DNA from: Biformimicrobium ophioploci
GTDB taxonomy: Bacteria; Pseudomonadota; Gammaproteobacteria; Pseudomonadales; Cellvibrionaceae
NCBI RefSeq assembly: GCF_030270605.1
Contig: NZ_BSYJ01000001.1
Span: 124,001-188,000 of the forward strand
Direction of reading: 5' to 3'
Length of the DNA stretch: 64,000 nucleotides
Positions within the stretch are counted from its first letter, which is position 1; each line of letters opens with the position of its first letter. A program made the translations under genes and the position numbers. The notes under the pieces were generated by a model. It was given only the letters and a program-made list of their open reading frames with translations, did no database searches and was not told where the DNA came from. This document shows positions 56,279-64,000 of the stretch, in pieces.

Positions 56279-56281
56279 TGG

Positions 56282-56836
56282 TCACTCCGCTGCGGCGGCG
56301 GGATGATCCGCGACCGCCGGCTGGTAGATATCCACAAATCGCTGCGGCATGCGCCGTGGGCGCCCGCTGGACAATTCTATACACACGAGATCCCATTGCC
56401 CGCGCAATACCGTAACGGCATCTTCCGCACGGATGATCTGGAAGCGCCGACGGATATTGAGGCGGCCATCACAGTGCACCAGCCAGGTGCCCAGCAACAG
56501 CCTGTCCCCCGCCCGGGTGGCCTGCAGATAGTCATACTCGCCGCGACGAATAGCCATGCCCCGGTCACGCGCCTGATATTCCTCGACATCAATTCCCAGT
56601 GCCACCGAGTGGCCCCAGCCAACCTGCTGGCACCAGCGCACATATTCGGCGTTATTGGTGTGCTGCAAACCGTCGACATGCTGCGGCTCCACCACCACCG
56701 TTTCTATATAAGGGGACGGCAGGTCCCAGGCAAATTCCACGCTGGACAATAAATCACCCGTTTTTGTGTGTTCCGAGCGGAAATTATCACAATTTGGCCA
56801 TTCAGGTGCATCCGGATCGGGAGGCTGGCGCGTCAT
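56282..56836 (-). CDS. Hotdog-fold acyl-CoA thioesterase
   Basis: A 4-hydroxybenzoyl-CoA thioesterase/YbgC-like hotdog protein. The core PYIETVVVEPQHVDGLQHTN and NAEYVRWCQQVGWGHS carries the D-x-x-x-H-T-N-N catalytic pattern. The start is uncertain: ATG 56836 gives 184 residues but has no ribosome site, while GTG 56740, just before the conserved core, gives 152 residues, closer to the family length. A GATAAT sequence lies before the second. It is co-directional with the SDR gene. Confidence 0.8.
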   Translation of the reverse strand: MTRQPPDPDAPEWPNCDNFRSEHTKTGDLLSSVEFAWDLPSPYIETVVVEPQHVDGLQHTNNAEYVRWCQQVGWGHSVALGIDVEEYQARDRGMAIRRGEYDYLQATRAGDRLLLGTWLVHCDGRLNIRRRFQIIRAEDAVTVLRGQWDLVCIELSSGRPRRMPQRFVDIYQPAVADHPAAAAE

Positions 56837-56881
56837 AGGAGGTAAGCAAACTCTTCCAGGCAGGATTGACGGAATACAACT

Positions 56882-57670
56882 ATGTGGAAAACCACCGCTC
56901 TCGCCCTCTCTCTGGCAGGCGCCCTGGCAACGGCGCCGGCAGCCATGGCGCACCCGAACGACATCAGTATCAATGGCGAGTCCTGCGAGATCGATATCAA
57001 GTACGCAGTAGAGATCGGCCCCGACTTCGCAACCGTGTCTGACGGTGCACTGGAGCTGTACGCAATCCAGCCCGGCAGCGAGCTGGTGGTAGATGGCCGA
57101 CCGGTCGCGCTTACCGAGCGCCAGCAGATCCAGCTCGAGCGCTTCCGCCGCGCCCTGCACAAGGGCAGTCGCGAGCTGGTGGAAATTGCCCTGGACGCCG
57201 TGGATGTGGCCATAGCGGGCGTCGCCATTGCGCTGGCGATCCTCTCAGACGACGAATCCATCGCCAAAGACATGCAGGCCGCCGCGGACCGGATCAACCT
57301 GCAGGCCAAGGCGCGCTTCTACGGCAACAATGAGGTCTACCGCTTCAGCGACGCCGGTATCGAGGACTTTATCGAAGAGCATGTCGAAGGTGATTTCGAG
57401 AAAGAAGTTGAGAAACTGGCCATGCGCGCCGCAGGTGACATGAGCTGGGAAATCCTGAAAGCGATCTTCACCGGCGGGCGCAATATCGAGCGTCGTGCAG
57501 AAAAGCTGGAAAGGGAGCTGGAGCGCGATGTGGAAGAACGCGCAGAAGTGCTTGAAGAGCGGGCAGATGGCTTGTGTGAGCAGCTGGAACAGATCAACGA
57601 ACTGGAAACCAAGCTACACCAGTCGATCCCCCAACTGGCCAAGTATGACCTGCTCATCGTAAGGAATTGA
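56882..57670 (+). CDS. DUF2884 (YggN-like) periplasmic protein
   Basis: A 262-residue product with a signal peptide (about 1-23, ending AMAHP) and the DUF2884 pattern: a short beta-rich start (ISINGESCEIDIKYAVEIG), then long amphipathic helices including VEIALDAVDVAIAGVAIALAIL, and a charged coiled-coil end (KLERELERDVEERAEVLEERAD). E. coli YggN is of this family. Function unknown. Confidence 0.85.
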   Translation: MWKTTALALSLAGALATAPAAMAHPNDISINGESCEIDIKYAVEIGPDFATVSDGALELYAIQPGSELVVDGRPVALTERQQIQLERFRRALHKGSRELVEIALDAVDVAIAGVAIALAILSDDESIAKDMQAAADRINLQAKARFYGNNEVYRFSDAGIEDFIEEHVEGDFEKEVEKLAMRAAGDMSWEILKAIFTGGRNIERRAEKLERELERDVEERAEVLEERADGLCEQLEQINELETKLHQSIPQLAKYDLLIVRN

Positions 57671-57696
57671 TCCTCTAGATCGATATCCCCCCACGG

Positions 57697-57720
57697 AAAA
57701 AACCGGCCCGAAAGGGCCGG
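57697..57720 (-). terminator. Rho-independent terminator of the DUF4242 gene
   Basis: CCGGCCC/GGGCCGG (57703-57709 with 57714-57720) with a GAAA/TTTC loop is followed on the minus strand by six T. It has no T-run on the plus strand, although it also lies 27 bases after the DUF2884 stop. Confidence 0.85.
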
Positions 57721-57739
57721 TGGATTCCCGCTTCGCGCA

Positions 57740-58078
57740 TCAATCCTCTGCCGTTTGCGGCCCGATGACCCCGCTGACTTTGACAATCTTGTCTGCCGGG
57801 AACCCGCCCATCTTCGCGTGCTTCGCGATGATTTCCTTGTTGGGCGCAGTGTAAACACAATAGAACTTGCCTTCGGTGACATAGCTCTGCTGCCATTGAA
57901 TCTCAGGGCCGAGCGATTCCAAGATAGCCCGCGATTTCTGCGAGATCGCTTTCAGTTCAGCAGGCGTCATTTTCTCTGCGCCTGGAATATTGCGCTCAAT
58001 AATGTACTGGCTCGCTGGTTCCGCGAACGCAAGGCCTGAAGTCATCATCAGAGCCAGAATCAAGGTTACGGTACGCAT
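57740..58078 (-). CDS. Exported DUF4242 (nickel-binding-like) protein
   Basis: A 112-residue product from ATG 58078 after GGGAG. The signal peptide ends near residue 19 (LAFAEP). The mature part is one ferredoxin-like DUF4242 domain: YIIERNIPGAEKMTPAELKA, IQWQQSYVTEGKFYCVYTAP, and the C-terminal AKMGGFPADKIVKV. Some relatives bind nickel; the expected His residues are few here. It is divergent from the CadC-like regulator. Confidence 0.82.
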   Translation of the reverse strand: MRTVTLILALMMTSGLAFAEPASQYIIERNIPGAEKMTPAELKAISQKSRAILESLGPEIQWQQSYVTEGKFYCVYTAPNKEIIAKHAKMGGFPADKIVKVSGVIGPQTAED

Positions 58079-58280
58079 GTCTTTTTTCTCCCAATCCGGT
58101 GAATGCACGAGCGATTGCCCGCGTCGCAACCAATAAAGGACAGAATGCATGGATCGGGCAATGAACCGGGGCTGATCTTTACCTGAACAGGAGAATCGTT
58201 TTAAATCAGGAAGTTAGGACGAGACCTGAACTGCGCTCGAGGTACCTGCAGACAGCCCCACTCCACCTGCGGACCCGGAA

Positions 58281-60125
58281 ATGGCCATACTGCGTTTCGA
58301 TGAATTCGAACTCGATACAGATACACCTACCCTGAAGCGCCGGGGAAAGCCCACGCACGCACAGGACTTACCGTTGCGCCTGCTGATCCTGCTCGCCTCC
58401 CAACCCGGACAGCTACTGACACGGGAAGCACTGTTCGAGCAGTTCTGGCCACAAGACCAGACCGGTATTCTGGACGACAACCTGAATACGCTGGTCCGAA
58501 AACTGCGTGCCCTGCTGAATGATGACGCACGCAACCCCCGCTTTATCGCCACAGTGCCCCGCCGCGGCTATCGCTTTATCGCACCCGTCATGACGGATGA
58601 TACTGCGGCGCCACCCGCCCCTGATGACACGACGTCAGCCCGGCAACCGGCCCGAAGGCTGACCGGCGCGCTGGGCACGATCGCCTTCGCTACGCTCAGC
58701 GCAATCCTGGCTGCGTTGCTCTGGCAGTATCTTCCCGACAACCGCACCAACCAGAGAATCACCGTTGCGGTGCTGCCCTTCAACAACGCGCAGGGCAGCA
58801 ATACCCGGGACTACTTCAGCGACGGGCTTGCGGAAGACATACTGGACCGCCTGTCCGGTTTCCAGGGCCTGCGGGTGGTCTCCAGAACCTCGTCTTTTTC
58901 TGCCGCCGGCACCCAACAGGATGCGAAGGCAATCGGCCAGCTGCTGGGTGCCGCGACCCTGGTGGAGGGCAGCGTCCGTCGCAACCAGGACCGGGTGACG
59001 ATCAATGTGCGCCTCATAGAGACCACCAACGGCTTCCAGACCTGGTCACGACAATACCAGCGCCAGCTCAGCGACCTCAGTGCGGTGCAGGAACAGGTTG
59101 CACTGGAGATTGCCTCCGCGCTCGCCGATGAAATCACCCCCCGGCAGCCAGCCGTCAGCGCAACAGTTGCGATAGATCCCGCTGCCTACGATGCCTACCT
59201 GAAGGGGCGCTTTTTCTGGCACAAGCGCTCTGAGCAGGACCTGAAAATGGCCGCAGAGTTGTTTGAGCAGGCCATCGAACTGACCCCGGACTATGCCCCG
59301 GCCTGGGCCGGCCTGGCTGATGCGCTCGCGGTACTGGGCTTTTACGACTATCTCCCGCCCAAGGAAGCGTTTACGCGCGCCAAGGGTGCGGCCACCCGCG
59401 CCCTGCAGCTGGACCCGAAAAGCGCTTCCGCAGAGGCAAACCTGGGCTATGTCACCCTCTACTACGACTGGGATTTCGAACAGGCTGAAGCGCACTTCAG
59501 GCAGTCGATCGAGCTGAGCCCGGATTACTCCAAAGCCCACCAGTGGTATGCGAACCTGCTGGTTGCGGCCGGGCGCTTCGAGGAGGCCGAACGGGAGATG
59601 CGGATCGCCTCCCAACTCGACCCCCTTTCGCTGATCGCCAATGCTGCGCTCGGCTGGGTGCAGTACCACGCTGGTCGCACCGACGATGCCCTGGCGCAAT
59701 TCCGCCTGACCGAGGAACTGGATCCGGAATTCGAGCTTCTCTATTTGTGGCGTGGCCTGACGAGGGAGTCGCGGGGGGAATATGACCGCGCAATCGAAGA
59801 CTTGAACCGGGCAGCAACACTCTCCGGTCGCAGTGCAATCAGCGTTGCCGCGCTGGCTCGCGTACAGGCACTGACAGGGCATCACAGTGAAGCCGACGCA
59901 TTACTGGCGGAACTGCAGCAGAGCGGGGGATACCTGCCTGCCTACGAAATTGCCAAGGCGCATTTCGCACTGGGCCGCACGCCGGACGGGCTGCAATGGC
60001 TTGAACGCGCCCTCTCCGAGCGCTCGCACTCGATGGTCTTTATCCGGGTGGACCCGCAGCTGAGCGATAGCCGCCAGAGCGGGGAATTCGAGGCATTAGT
60101 GACACAGGTCTTCGATGCGGAGTAA
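58281..60125 (+). CDS. CadC-like winged-helix/TPR transmembrane regulator
   Basis: A 614-residue protein with an N-terminal OmpR-type winged helix (about 5-98; ILDDNLNTLVRKLRALL, then TVPRRGYRF), one membrane helix (about 130-150), a periplasmic TolB-N/FlgO-like segment (VAVLPFNNAQGSNTRDYFSDGLAEDI through about 290), and TPR repeats to the end. This layout is of ToxR/CadC-type regulators that bind DNA from the membrane. The signal is unknown. It is 202 bases from the divergent DUF4242 gene, which may be its target. Confidence 0.88.
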   Translation: MAILRFDEFELDTDTPTLKRRGKPTHAQDLPLRLLILLASQPGQLLTREALFEQFWPQDQTGILDDNLNTLVRKLRALLNDDARNPRFIATVPRRGYRFIAPVMTDDTAAPPAPDDTTSARQPARRLTGALGTIAFATLSAILAALLWQYLPDNRTNQRITVAVLPFNNAQGSNTRDYFSDGLAEDILDRLSGFQGLRVVSRTSSFSAAGTQQDAKAIGQLLGAATLVEGSVRRNQDRVTINVRLIETTNGFQTWSRQYQRQLSDLSAVQEQVALEIASALADEITPRQPAVSATVAIDPAAYDAYLKGRFFWHKRSEQDLKMAAELFEQAIELTPDYAPAWAGLADALAVLGFYDYLPPKEAFTRAKGAATRALQLDPKSASAEANLGYVTLYYDWDFEQAEAHFRQSIELSPDYSKAHQWYANLLVAAGRFEEAEREMRIASQLDPLSLIANAALGWVQYHAGRTDDALAQFRLTEELDPEFELLYLWRGLTRESRGEYDRAIEDLNRAATLSGRSAISVAALARVQALTGHHSEADALLAELQQSGGYLPAYEIAKAHFALGRTPDGLQWLERALSERSHSMVFIRVDPQLSDSRQSGEFEALVTQVFDAE

Positions 60126-60208
60126 TCCTTAATAGGTATAATCGGGCACTGATGACAATAACTGCGCCGACCCCACAGGTACGGATTGCAACACAGAGGG
60201 TTTAAAAC

Positions 60209-60745
60209 ATGTCACAAGCACAGAAATATTCATTGCCAATGCGCGTCATGCACTGGCTTATTGCGGCCATGATCCTCAGCCTGATCGCCGTCGGCTGGTA
60301 TATGGAAGGACTGGATCGTTCCGTCGAGGCCAAGTTTGCCGTGTTCTACCCGTTGCACAAATCATTTGGCGCACTGGTGTTGCTGCTGGTGCTGGCGCGG
60401 GTGGTGATCAAGGTGTTTTCTGCCAAGCCGGTTTTACCTGACTATGTGGAAGGGCTCGCGCGGAAGGCCGCGGTAGCCTCACATCACCTGATGTACATGC
60501 TGATGCTCGCCATCCCGCTGTCCGGTTACCTGATGTCCAACGCCGGCGGACGCGCGGTCAAGATGTTCGGCCTGGAGCTCCCGACCCTGGTTGAAAAGAA
60601 CAAGGAACTGGGGGGCCTGATGCACGAGATTCACGTGACCATCCCCTATGTACTGCTGGCACTCATCGCCGTGCACATTGGTGCCGCCATCAAGCACCAC
60701 TGGTTCGACGACAGCAAGCGCAGCTTTATCAAGCGCATGGCCTGA
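60209..60745 (+). CDS. Cytochrome b561
   Basis: A 178-residue four-helix membrane cytochrome. Heme ligand candidates are His15, His50, His139/142 and His156, in RVMHWLIA, YPLHKSFG, MHEIHVTIPY and AVHIGAAIKHH. Bacterial b561 proteins transfer electrons from quinol, for example to superoxide. ATG 60209 follows GAGGG; TATAAT at 60137 may be its -10. A terminator follows. Confidence 0.92.
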   Translation: MSQAQKYSLPMRVMHWLIAAMILSLIAVGWYMEGLDRSVEAKFAVFYPLHKSFGALVLLLVLARVVIKVFSAKPVLPDYVEGLARKAAVASHHLMYMLMLAIPLSGYLMSNAGGRAVKMFGLELPTLVEKNKELGGLMHEIHVTIPYVLLALIAVHIGAAIKHHWFDDSKRSFIKRMA

Positions 60746-60771
60746 AGCCTTAGCACACTAGGTTGAATTGC

Positions 60772-60801
60772 AAAAAAGCCGGGCAATGCCCGGCTTTTTT
60801 T
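60772..60801. terminator. Bidirectional terminator between cytochrome b561 and acs
   Basis: AAAAAAGCCGGGCA and TGCCCGGCTTTTTTT flank a short loop, giving a GC-rich stem with T-runs on both strands. It serves the convergent b561 (plus) and acs (minus) genes. Confidence 0.92.
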
Positions 60802-60820
60802 CCTGCGTCAAAAATACAGA

Positions 60821-62758
60821 TCATTTATTGGCGCGATGCTCAATCAGGGTATCCACCACTGACGGATCCGCCAGAGTGGAAGTATCTCCGAGATTGTCGA
60901 GTTCGTTGCAGGCAATCTTCCTCAGGATACGACGCATGATCTTGCCGGAGCGCGTCTTCGGCAGACCGGGCGCCCATTGGATCACATCCGGCTTGGCAAT
61001 CGGCCCTATCTCCGTATTGCACATGGCGATAAGTTCCTTGCGCAGCTCCTCGCTCGGCTCGAAACCTTCCTTCAGCATCACATAACAGTAGATACCCTGG
61101 CCCTTGATATCGTGCGGGTACCCGACTACAGCGGCCTCGGCGGTTGCCGGGTGCAGTACGATCGCGCTTTCGATTTCCGCCGTGCCCAGGCGATGGCCGG
61201 AAACATTCAATACGTCATCGATACGCCCGGTGATCCAGTAGTCACCATCGGCATCGCGGCGCGCGCCGTCACCGGTGAAGTAATAGCCCTTGAAGGTGGA
61301 GAAGTAGGTATCCACCATGCGCTGGTGGTCACCGTAGACGCTGCGGATCATGCTCGGCCAGCTCGCCTTCATCGCCAGCGCGCCCTCACCGGCGCCCTCA
61401 ATTTCCTCGCCCTTTTCGTCCAGCAGCACTGGCTGCACACCAAAGAACGGCTTGGTGGCACAACCCGGCTTCAGGTTGTGTGCCCCCGGCAGCGGCGTGA
61501 TCATGTGTGCACCGGTTTCTGTCTGCCACCAGGTATCGACAATCGGGCAGCGCCCATCACCAACCACCGAGTAATACCACTCCCACGCCTCCGGGTTGAT
61601 CGGCTCGCCCACACTGCCCAGCAGCTTCAGTGAGCTGCGATCGGAATTGGTCACGTGGTGGTCGCCCATGCCCATCAGTGCGCGAATCGCGGTGGGGGCC
61701 GTATAGAAAGTGTTTACCTGGTGCTTGTCGATCACCTGCCAGCAGCGCGATGCATCGGGGTAGGTTGGCACGCCCTCGAACATCAGGGTGACAGCGCCAT
61801 TGGCCAGCGGGCCGTAAACAATATAGCTGTGCCCGGTTACCCAGCCCACGTCTGCGGTACACCAGAAAATATCGCCTTCCTTGTAGTCGAAGGTGTACTT
61901 GAAGCTCATGGCTGCCATCAGCAGGTAGCCGCCGGTGGTGTGCAGCACACCCTTGGGCTTGCCGGTGGAGCCGGAGGTGTAGAGGATAAACAGCGGATCC
62001 TCTGCGCCCATGGATTCCGGGGCGCACTCAGTAGACTGCTTGTCTACCAGCTCGTGATACCAGATATCGCGGTCTGCGTGCCAGCCGATATCGCCGCCGG
62101 TACGCTTGACCACCAGCACACTGTGCACGTTCGGGCAGGTCGCCAGCGCCTTGTCGACATTCTGCTTCAGGGGAATGGTGCGGCCGCCGCGCACGCCCTC
62201 ATCGGCGGTAATCACCAGGGTGCAGTCAGAATCCAGGATGCGGTTATTCAGCGCGTCCGGTGAAAAGCCGCCGAACACCACCGAGTGGACCGCACCCACC
62301 CGCGCACAGGCCAGCATCGCGTAGGCAGCTTGCGGGATCATCGGCATATAGATACAGACGCGATCACCTTTCTTGATGCCGCGCTCGCGCAGTGCGTTGG
62401 CGAGCCTGTTCACCTCGTCACTGAGCTGCTGGTAGGTAATGGTCTCGCTGTCCGCCGGATCGTCACCTTCCCAGATGATCGCGGTCTGGTTGGCGCGCTG
62501 CGGCAGGTGGCGATCGATGCAGTTCACCGTGACGTTGAGCTGGCCATCGGCAAACCAGGCACAATGGCCGCGGTTGAGGTCCTCTTCCACCACCTGCGTA
62601 AACGGCTTGTCCCACTGCAGGAAACTGTTGGCCTGCTCTGTCCAGAACGCCTGCGGCTGCTCTACCGACTGGCGGTACATCTCATCGTATTTGCTGGCGG
62701 AAATGTGGGCACTGGACGCGACCTGCTCGGATACCGGGCGCGTTAAGACCTCGGACAT
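60821..62758 (-). CDS. acs: Acetyl-CoA synthetase
   Basis: It activates acetate to acetyl-CoA through acetyl-AMP. The 645 residues have the adenylate-forming motif [14 protein letters not shown], the acetyl-CoA synthetase block [13 protein letters not shown] and the C-terminal [12 protein letters not shown], whose lysine is the acetylation site in the family. The length and these motifs separate it from propionyl- or acetoacetyl-CoA synthetases. AAGGGAG precedes ATG 62758. A good sigma-70 promoter lies upstream. Confidence 0.97.
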   Translation of the reverse strand: MSEVLTRPVSEQVASSAHISASKYDEMYRQSVEQPQAFWTEQANSFLQWDKPFTQVVEEDLNRGHCAWFADGQLNVTVNCIDRHLPQRANQTAIIWEGDDPADSETITYQQLSDEVNRLANALRERGIKKGDRVCIYMPMIPQAAYAMLACARVGAVHSVVFGGFSPDALNNRILDSDCTLVITADEGVRGGRTIPLKQNVDKALATCPNVHSVLVVKRTGGDIGWHADRDIWYHELVDKQSTECAPESMGAEDPLFILYTSGSTGKPKGVLHTTGGYLLMAAMSFKYTFDYKEGDIFWCTADVGWVTGHSYIVYGPLANGAVTLMFEGVPTYPDASRCWQVIDKHQVNTFYTAPTAIRALMGMGDHHVTNSDRSSLKLLGSVGEPINPEAWEWYYSVVGDGRCPIVDTWWQTETGAHMITPLPGAHNLKPGCATKPFFGVQPVLLDEKGEEIEGAGEGALAMKASWPSMIRSVYGDHQRMVDTYFSTFKGYYFTGDGARRDADGDYWITGRIDDVLNVSGHRLGTAEIESAIVLHPATAEAAVVGYPHDIKGQGIYCYVMLKEGFEPSEELRKELIAMCNTEIGPIAKPDVIQWAPGLPKTRSGKIMRRILRKIACNELDNLGDTSTLADPSVVDTLIEHRANK

Positions 62759-62802
62759 GGTGATCTCCCTTGGAATTATTGTTTTTCCTGTATTCGGCCG
62801 AC

Positions 62803-62831
62803 TTTATACCGTGCCGGCACGCAAGTGACAA
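62803..62831 (-). promoter_or_regulatory. Sigma-70-type acs promoter
   Basis: On the minus strand TTGTCA (62831-62826) and TATAAA (62808-62803) are separated by exactly 17 bases. The spacer holds a 10-base palindrome GTGCCGGCAC. The start of transcription would be about 38 bases before the acs ATG. Confidence 0.7.
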
Positions 62832-62938
62832 CGCTGTCAAAAATTGTCCTGTTTCATCATACCGAGTCGCGCCGCCCCCCTCTAGCGAAAAACGCGCCGC
62901 GTCCGGCGGTGTGCTATCTCACTCAGGAAACTGCGCAC

Positions 62939-63838
62939 TCAATCCAGATAGGCAGCGAACAGCTGGCGTTTTTCAATCTCCTGCACCAGCCAGCGCAGGC
63001 CCTTGCCGGCGCGCTCGCGCTCCCAGGCGCAATGCAGGGTGACCGGCTTCGGGCGCTGCACCGGCAGAACTACCAGCGCACCGCTTTCCAGTTGCGCACG
63101 GATACGCCGCTGCGGCAGCGTCCCGAAACCCAGCCCCTGCTCTATGGCCTGCTGTTTCGCGGCGTAATGATCCACGAGGATGCGCCGCCGCACCCGGTAC
63201 AGGCCGACAGACACCGGCGCCAGGCGTCGGGCACTGTCTCGCAACACGATCTGGGCGTGCTCGGCAAAGGCATGTTCATCCAGCTGTTCTGCAGCCAGGC
63301 CGGCAAGAGGGTGGTGTGGTGCGCACACCAGCGGCAAGGTGATGCGACCGAGTACGCTGCGCTGCACCTTCAGGCCCGGCGGCCCCTCCCGGGCCACGCC
63401 AATGATCAGGTCCGCGCGCTGGTCCATCAGTGACTCCCAGCTGCCATTCAACACTTCCTCGCGCAGCTCCAGCTCCACCTGTGGATGCGCTTCGGAGAAT
63501 TCCGCCAGCAGTGGCCACAGGGGGCCCATTGGCAACAGCGCCTCTACAACAACCCGCAGCGCCGGCTCCCAGCCGCTGGCGGCCTGCTTCGCGCGATAGG
63601 CGAGCAAATCCGCGGCCTGCAGCAGTTCGCGGCCCTGCTCCAGCAGCATGCGCCCGGTCGGCGTCATACGGGCGCGCTGGCCGGAGCGGTCAAATAGCGC
63701 CACCCCCAGGTTTTCCTCCAGCTGGCGCACTGTATAGGACAGTGCCGAGGGCACCTTATGGAGTTCCTGGGCGGCAGCCGCAAAGCTGCCACGCCGGTCG
63801 ATCGCGTCCAGTACCTGCAGGGCTTCCAGGGTAATCAT
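62939..63838 (-). CDS. LysR-family transcriptional regulator
   Basis: A 299-residue LTTR with an N-terminal helix-turn-helix (ALQVLDAIDRRGSFAAAAQE, then VPSALSYTVRQLEENLGVALFDRSG) and a substrate-binding domain to the end. It is divergent from the azoreductase-like gene, the usual layout for an LTTR and its target. The 110-base spacer holds an inverted pair of ATATAC/GTATAT blocks near 63872 and 63901. Confidence 0.92.
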   Translation of the reverse strand: MITLEALQVLDAIDRRGSFAAAAQELHKVPSALSYTVRQLEENLGVALFDRSGQRARMTPTGRMLLEQGRELLQAADLLAYRAKQAASGWEPALRVVVEALLPMGPLWPLLAEFSEAHPQVELELREEVLNGSWESLMDQRADLIIGVAREGPPGLKVQRSVLGRITLPLVCAPHHPLAGLAAEQLDEHAFAEHAQIVLRDSARRLAPVSVGLYRVRRRILVDHYAAKQQAIEQGLGFGTLPQRRIRAQLESGALVVLPVQRPKPVTLHCAWERERAGKGLRWLVQEIEKRQLFAAYLD

Positions 63839-63948
63839 CGGTTATTCAAATTTTTTGTTGCTGAAGATCAAAATATACCGTTTTTACCGCTCAGGGCCAG
63901 TGTATATATTCGCCCTATCAATCAAATATTGTGAACAGGTAGGCCGAC

Positions 63949-64000
63949 ATGCACGCTCTTGTCCTTCGCACCAGTATCCTGGGCGATTATTCCAACTCCA
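63949..64000 (+). CDS. FMN-dependent NADH-azoreductase-like protein (3' truncated by window edge)
   Basis: Only the first 17 codons are present. They read MHALVLRTSILGDYSNS, which matches the AzoR N-terminus with the flavodoxin-like first strand and the S-x-L-x-x-x-S-x-S FMN phosphate loop. An AGGTAGG ribosome site precedes ATG 63949. The call is based on this short piece and on the divergent LysR gene. Confidence 0.6.
   Translation, partial: MHALVLRTSILGDYSNS

Noticed and set aside
56837-56843. AGGAGGT on the plus strand as ribosome site for a small gene
   Set aside because: No start codon lies within a suitable distance; the DUF2884 gene starts 38 bases further with its own weak site.

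Overview
This 64 kb window is GC-rich chromosomal DNA of a gammaproteobacterium. The gene set (SerB/FimX/YtjB neighbourhood, efp-epmA-epmB, liu and hut catabolic operons, a Bat-type VWA operon, an arylsulfatase beside a multiheme cytochrome) suggests a marine Cellvibrionales-type bacterium, perhaps Microbulbifer-like. That placement is an inference from gene content and was not tested by any search. No rRNA, tRNA, CRISPR array, transposase, integrase or prophage gene was seen; coding density is high.

Layout. 0-3 kb: 3' part of srkA, cysE, a GNAT acetyltransferase and a MarC-family membrane protein. 3-6 kb: the EF-P module (epmA and efp on minus, epmB divergent on plus). 6-12 kb: two tandem paralogues of unknown function with PilZ-like C-termini, then a FimX-like degenerate GGDEF/EAL protein. 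12 kb: a 400-bp intergenic array of tandem and inverted repeats. 12.4-14.7 kb: serB divergent from an AhpA/YtjB (Smp)-type membrane protein. 14.8-21.9 kb: liuR-liuABCDE for leucine/isovalerate breakdown to acetyl-CoA and acetoacetate, with a perfect 18-bp palindromic operator over its promoter. 21.9-28 kb (minus): moxR-DUF58-DUF4381-VWA-VWA-TPR-BatD operon, ending in a 4-bp stop-to-stop overlap with liuE. 28-36.5 kb: arylsulfatase, an octaheme-HEAT-TPR protein, a secreted HAD phosphatase, a DUF4870-like protein and an orphan hybrid histidine kinase. 36.7-39.8 kb: alaE with a structured leader, a CDP-alcohol phosphatidyltransferase, a CNT nucleoside transporter and acylphosphatase. 39.8-43.6 kb: a phytoene-desaturase/RetSat-like flavoprotein, a secreted L,D-transpeptidase and alkaline phosphatase. 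43.6-51.2 kb: histidine utilisation (hutG-hutI divergent from hutC, then hutU and hutH) and a TauE/SafE permease. 51.3-56.8 kb: small lipoproteins, pyruvate kinase, SmrA, an SDR and a thioesterase. 56.9-64 kb: a DUF2884 protein, a DUF4242 protein, a CadC-like winged-helix/TPR regulator, cytochrome b561, acs, and a LysR regulator divergent from the first codons of an azoreductase.

How the genes fit together. Leucine degradation (liu), histidine degradation (hut) and acetate activation (acs) give a peptide- and amino-acid-using heterotrophic profile feeding acetyl-CoA and glutamate. The FimX-like protein with its two PilZ-like neighbours suggests c-di-GMP-linked control of surface motility. The least explained parts are non-coding: the repeat array after fimX, the alaE leader with a terminator and a competing upstream arm, two related hairpin elements flanking hutUH whose outer stems changed in sequence but stayed complementary, and nested inverted repeats next to pyk and smrA.
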